Shown here: in pieces, positions 62,407-64,000 of the stretch
Layout: each line of letters starts with the position of its first letter
Position numbering within the stretch: the first letter of the stretch is position 1
DNA from: Acidobacteria bacterium UBA2161
GTDB lineage: Bacteria > Acidobacteriota > Vicinamibacteria > Vicinamibacterales > UBA823
Direction: 5' to 3'
Assembly (NCBI GenBank): GCA_002328835.1
Contig: DCWN01000042.1
Location: 240,381 to 304,380, forward strand
Length of the DNA stretch: 64,000 bases
Translations under genes and position numbers: made by a program
Notes under the pieces: generated by a model
The model's input: the letters and a program-made list of their open reading frames with translations, nothing else
Told to the model about the DNA's origin: nothing
Databases searched by the model: none

Positions 62407-64000
62407 GAGCGCGCCACCGGCCCGCCCTCGGCCGACGCCTCGGCCGCCGAATCGACCTTGACCAGGATCATCGTCATGTCGTCGTGCTGCTCCGCGCCGT
62501 CGACGAATGATTCCACCTCGTTCAGCACCTCGTGCTTGAGGTCGTCAGACGACCGATGGCCATGCGCTTCGATTACCTCGCTCAGCCGGGATTCCCCGAA
62601 GAAGTCGGATTCCGGATTCATCGCCTCGCTGACCCCGTCGGTGTACAGGGCAATGACATCGCCCGGCCCGACCGGCAAGGTGTGCTCCTCGAGCAGTTGC
62701 TCGAACTTCTCCGCTATTCCGTCGAACCGCAGACCCAGCACCAGGCCGTCCGGCGCCAGCACCTGTGCCCGGGGCGTCGGCTCGCCGCTCGGCAGATAAA
62801 TGAGCGGCGTATGCCCGGCGCGCGCGTGGGTCAGAGCGCCGGCGGCCATGTCGAGCACGGCATAGGTCATCGTGATGAAGCTGCGCGTATCGAGGTTGTC
62901 GGAGATGAGCCGATTGACCTCGATCAGGAGCTGTTTCGGCGAGTCGTGGACCTGGCTGAGCGAGAGCACCAGACCCTTGAGTTCGGCCATGTAGAACGCC
63001 GCCGAGGTGCCCTTGCCCGATACGTCGGCGATCAGGATCCCCAGCCGGTCGGGGCCGAGCCGGAAGAAGTCGTAGTAATCCCCGCCCACCTCGCGCGCCG
63101 GGACGCACATCGCCGTCAAATTCACGCCCGGCATGTCGACCGATCCCGATGGCAGCAGCGACACCTGGATGTCGCGCGCGATGCGCAGCTCCTCCTCGAG
63201 CCGCTTCTTCTCGGCCACCTGCTTCACGAGGCGCTCGATGCTGCCGATCATCGAGTTGAACGACTCGGCCAGCTGGCCCAGCTGGTCCCGCGTCCGCACC
63301 TGAATACGATGCTTCAGATCGCCCGCACGGACCCGTTCGGTGCCGGTGAACAGTTCGTGGACCGACCCGGTGATCGACTTCGCGAGCGCGAGGCCCATGA
63401 CGAAGGCGGTGCCCTCGATGATCAGGAAGAGCGTGCCGATGATCGTCAGCACCAGGACGAAGATCGAGCCGAGGCTGACCGTGCCCAGGGTGGCCTGCGC
63501 CCCGGTGATGCGCGTGTAGAAGTCCCCCAAGCCGACCTCGATCGCGGTCGTGACCTGGCCACCCCGGCCGGTCGTCCAGTCGGTGTAGTCGACGAAGGTG
63601 ACCCAGTCGAGCGTGTAGCCCTCGAGGACCGCTGGTGCCTCGGCCGAAGCCACGGCCGGCGGTTCACTCACCACCCCGGTTCCGGACGGTTCGCCCGACG
63701 CGCTCGCTCGGCCTACTGGCGCCACGACCTCGCCTTCGTTCGTGACGAGCGCGGCGCGACCCAGGACGATGCCCGTCGCCGCGCCGATCCGGTCGCGCGT
63801 GACACCGGTGATCGGGATGTCCACGACAACCGCGTAGTCGGCGCCGTCCGGCTGAAAGCTCACCGCGCGCGCCACGAGTTCGGTGCCCTCCGTCCCTGGC
63901 ATCGGGTAGGCCACGAGGCCGCCGAACCCGCTCGGATCGATCCACGCCGGCACCCGGCCCGGCGGCTCGACGTGACGCCACGGTCCGGTCACCGCCGCCG
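62403..64000 (-). CDS. HAMP-SpoIIE PP2C-type phosphatase (5' end outside window)
   Basis: At least 532 codons are present and the frame is open to the window edge, so the start is probably beyond it. An extracytoplasmic sensor region precedes a membrane segment (FVLVLTIIGTLFLIIEGTAF), a HAMP domain (SVHELFTGTERVRAGDLKHR) and a coiled linker. The SpoIIE/PP2C domain shows EELRIARDIQVSLLP, VGGDYYDFFRLGPDRLGILI, ADVSGKGTSAAFYMAELKG, LTHARAGHTPLIYL and YTDGVSEAMNPESDFFG. It likely dephosphorylates an anti-sigma-factor antagonist in a partner-switching stress cascade. Confidence 0.88.
   Translation of the reverse strand, partial: AAVTGPWRHVEPPGRVPAWIDPSGFGGLVAYPMPGTEGTELVARAVSFQPDGADYAVVVDIPITGVTRDRIGAATGIVLGRAALVTNEGEVVAPVGRASASGEPSGTGVVSEPPAVASAEAPAVLEGYTLDWVTFVDYTDWTTGRGGQVTTAIEVGLGDFYTRITGAQATLGTVSLGSIFVLVLTIIGTLFLIIEGTAFVMGLALAKSITGSVHELFTGTERVRAGDLKHRIQVRTRDQLGQLAESFNSMIGSIERLVKQVAEKKRLEEELRIARDIQVSLLPSGSVDMPGVNLTAMCVPAREVGGDYYDFFRLGPDRLGILIADVSGKGTSAAFYMAELKGLVLSLSQVHDSPKQLLIEVNRLISDNLDTRSFITMTYAVLDMAAGALTHARAGHTPLIYLPSGEPTPRAQVLAPDGLVLGLRFDGIAEKFEQLLEEHTLPVGPGDVIALYTDGVSEAMNPESDFFGESRLSEVIEAHGHRSSDDLKHEVLNEVESFVDGAEQHDDMTMILVKVDSAAEASAEGGPVARS

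Overview
The window is a GC-rich, gene-dense stretch of bacterial chromosome with no rRNA, tRNA, CRISPR array or intact mobile element. Gene content points to an aerobic heterotroph of the Acidobacteriota, perhaps Vicinamibacteria-like. The pointers are an ADOP/MacB-type orphan permease, an S8 peptidase tail built of RLVWGN repeats, many exported metallohydrolases, a PQQ dehydrogenase and a LysW-dependent amino-acid pathway. This assignment is inference from gene families; no phylogenetic marker was compared.

Layout. (1) 1-13.3 kb: a methyltransferase, exported enzymes (MBL hydrolase, M28 and M24 peptidases, Tat-type FAD oxidoreductase, PQQ dehydrogenase, DinB-like lipoprotein) and decay: a hisD 3' fragment fused to a headless serine resolvase, and a frameshifted MacB-like permease. 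(2) 13.4-20.8 kb: a lectin-like secreted protein, then a coxSLMDEG cluster for a molybdenum hydroxylase of the form II CO dehydrogenase-like type with its MoxR/VWA maturation pair. (3) 20.9-27.7 kb: a histidine-utilisation locus, hutF-hutC-hutU-hutH divergent from hutI, with a palindromic HutC-type operator between them. (4) 27.8-34.6 kb: secreted proteins, a LivK-like binding protein, a second junction of two truncated genes (receiver domain against S8 peptidase), a GNAT acetyltransferase, an exported FAH-family hydrolase and CstA. (5) 34.6-39.9 kb: lysW-X-Y-Z-J-K, making lysine and/or arginine on the LysW carrier, preceded by a structured leader with a promoter, an Arg/Lys-rich mini-ORF and a strong intrinsic terminator just before lysW. 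(6) 40-49.7 kb: a CaCA exchanger, two YtcJ-type amidohydrolases (one internally shortened), a GGT homologue, cystathionine beta-synthase and small proteins. (7) 49.7-64 kb: Tat-type RraA-like protein, Na+/solute symporter, ANKH/MATE-like transporter, YtxJ, CLC channel, an apparently circularly permuted PafA-like phosphatase, a PilZ protein, purA, a P-loop ATPase, a DUF2007-RNase III fusion and a HAMP-SpoIIE phosphatase running off the right edge.

The strongest leads are the lysW leader, the permuted phosphatase and the DUF2007-RNase III fusion. Two gene-truncating junctions, a dispersed GC-rich repeat in three copies and a long inverted repeat between convergent genes show past rearrangement.
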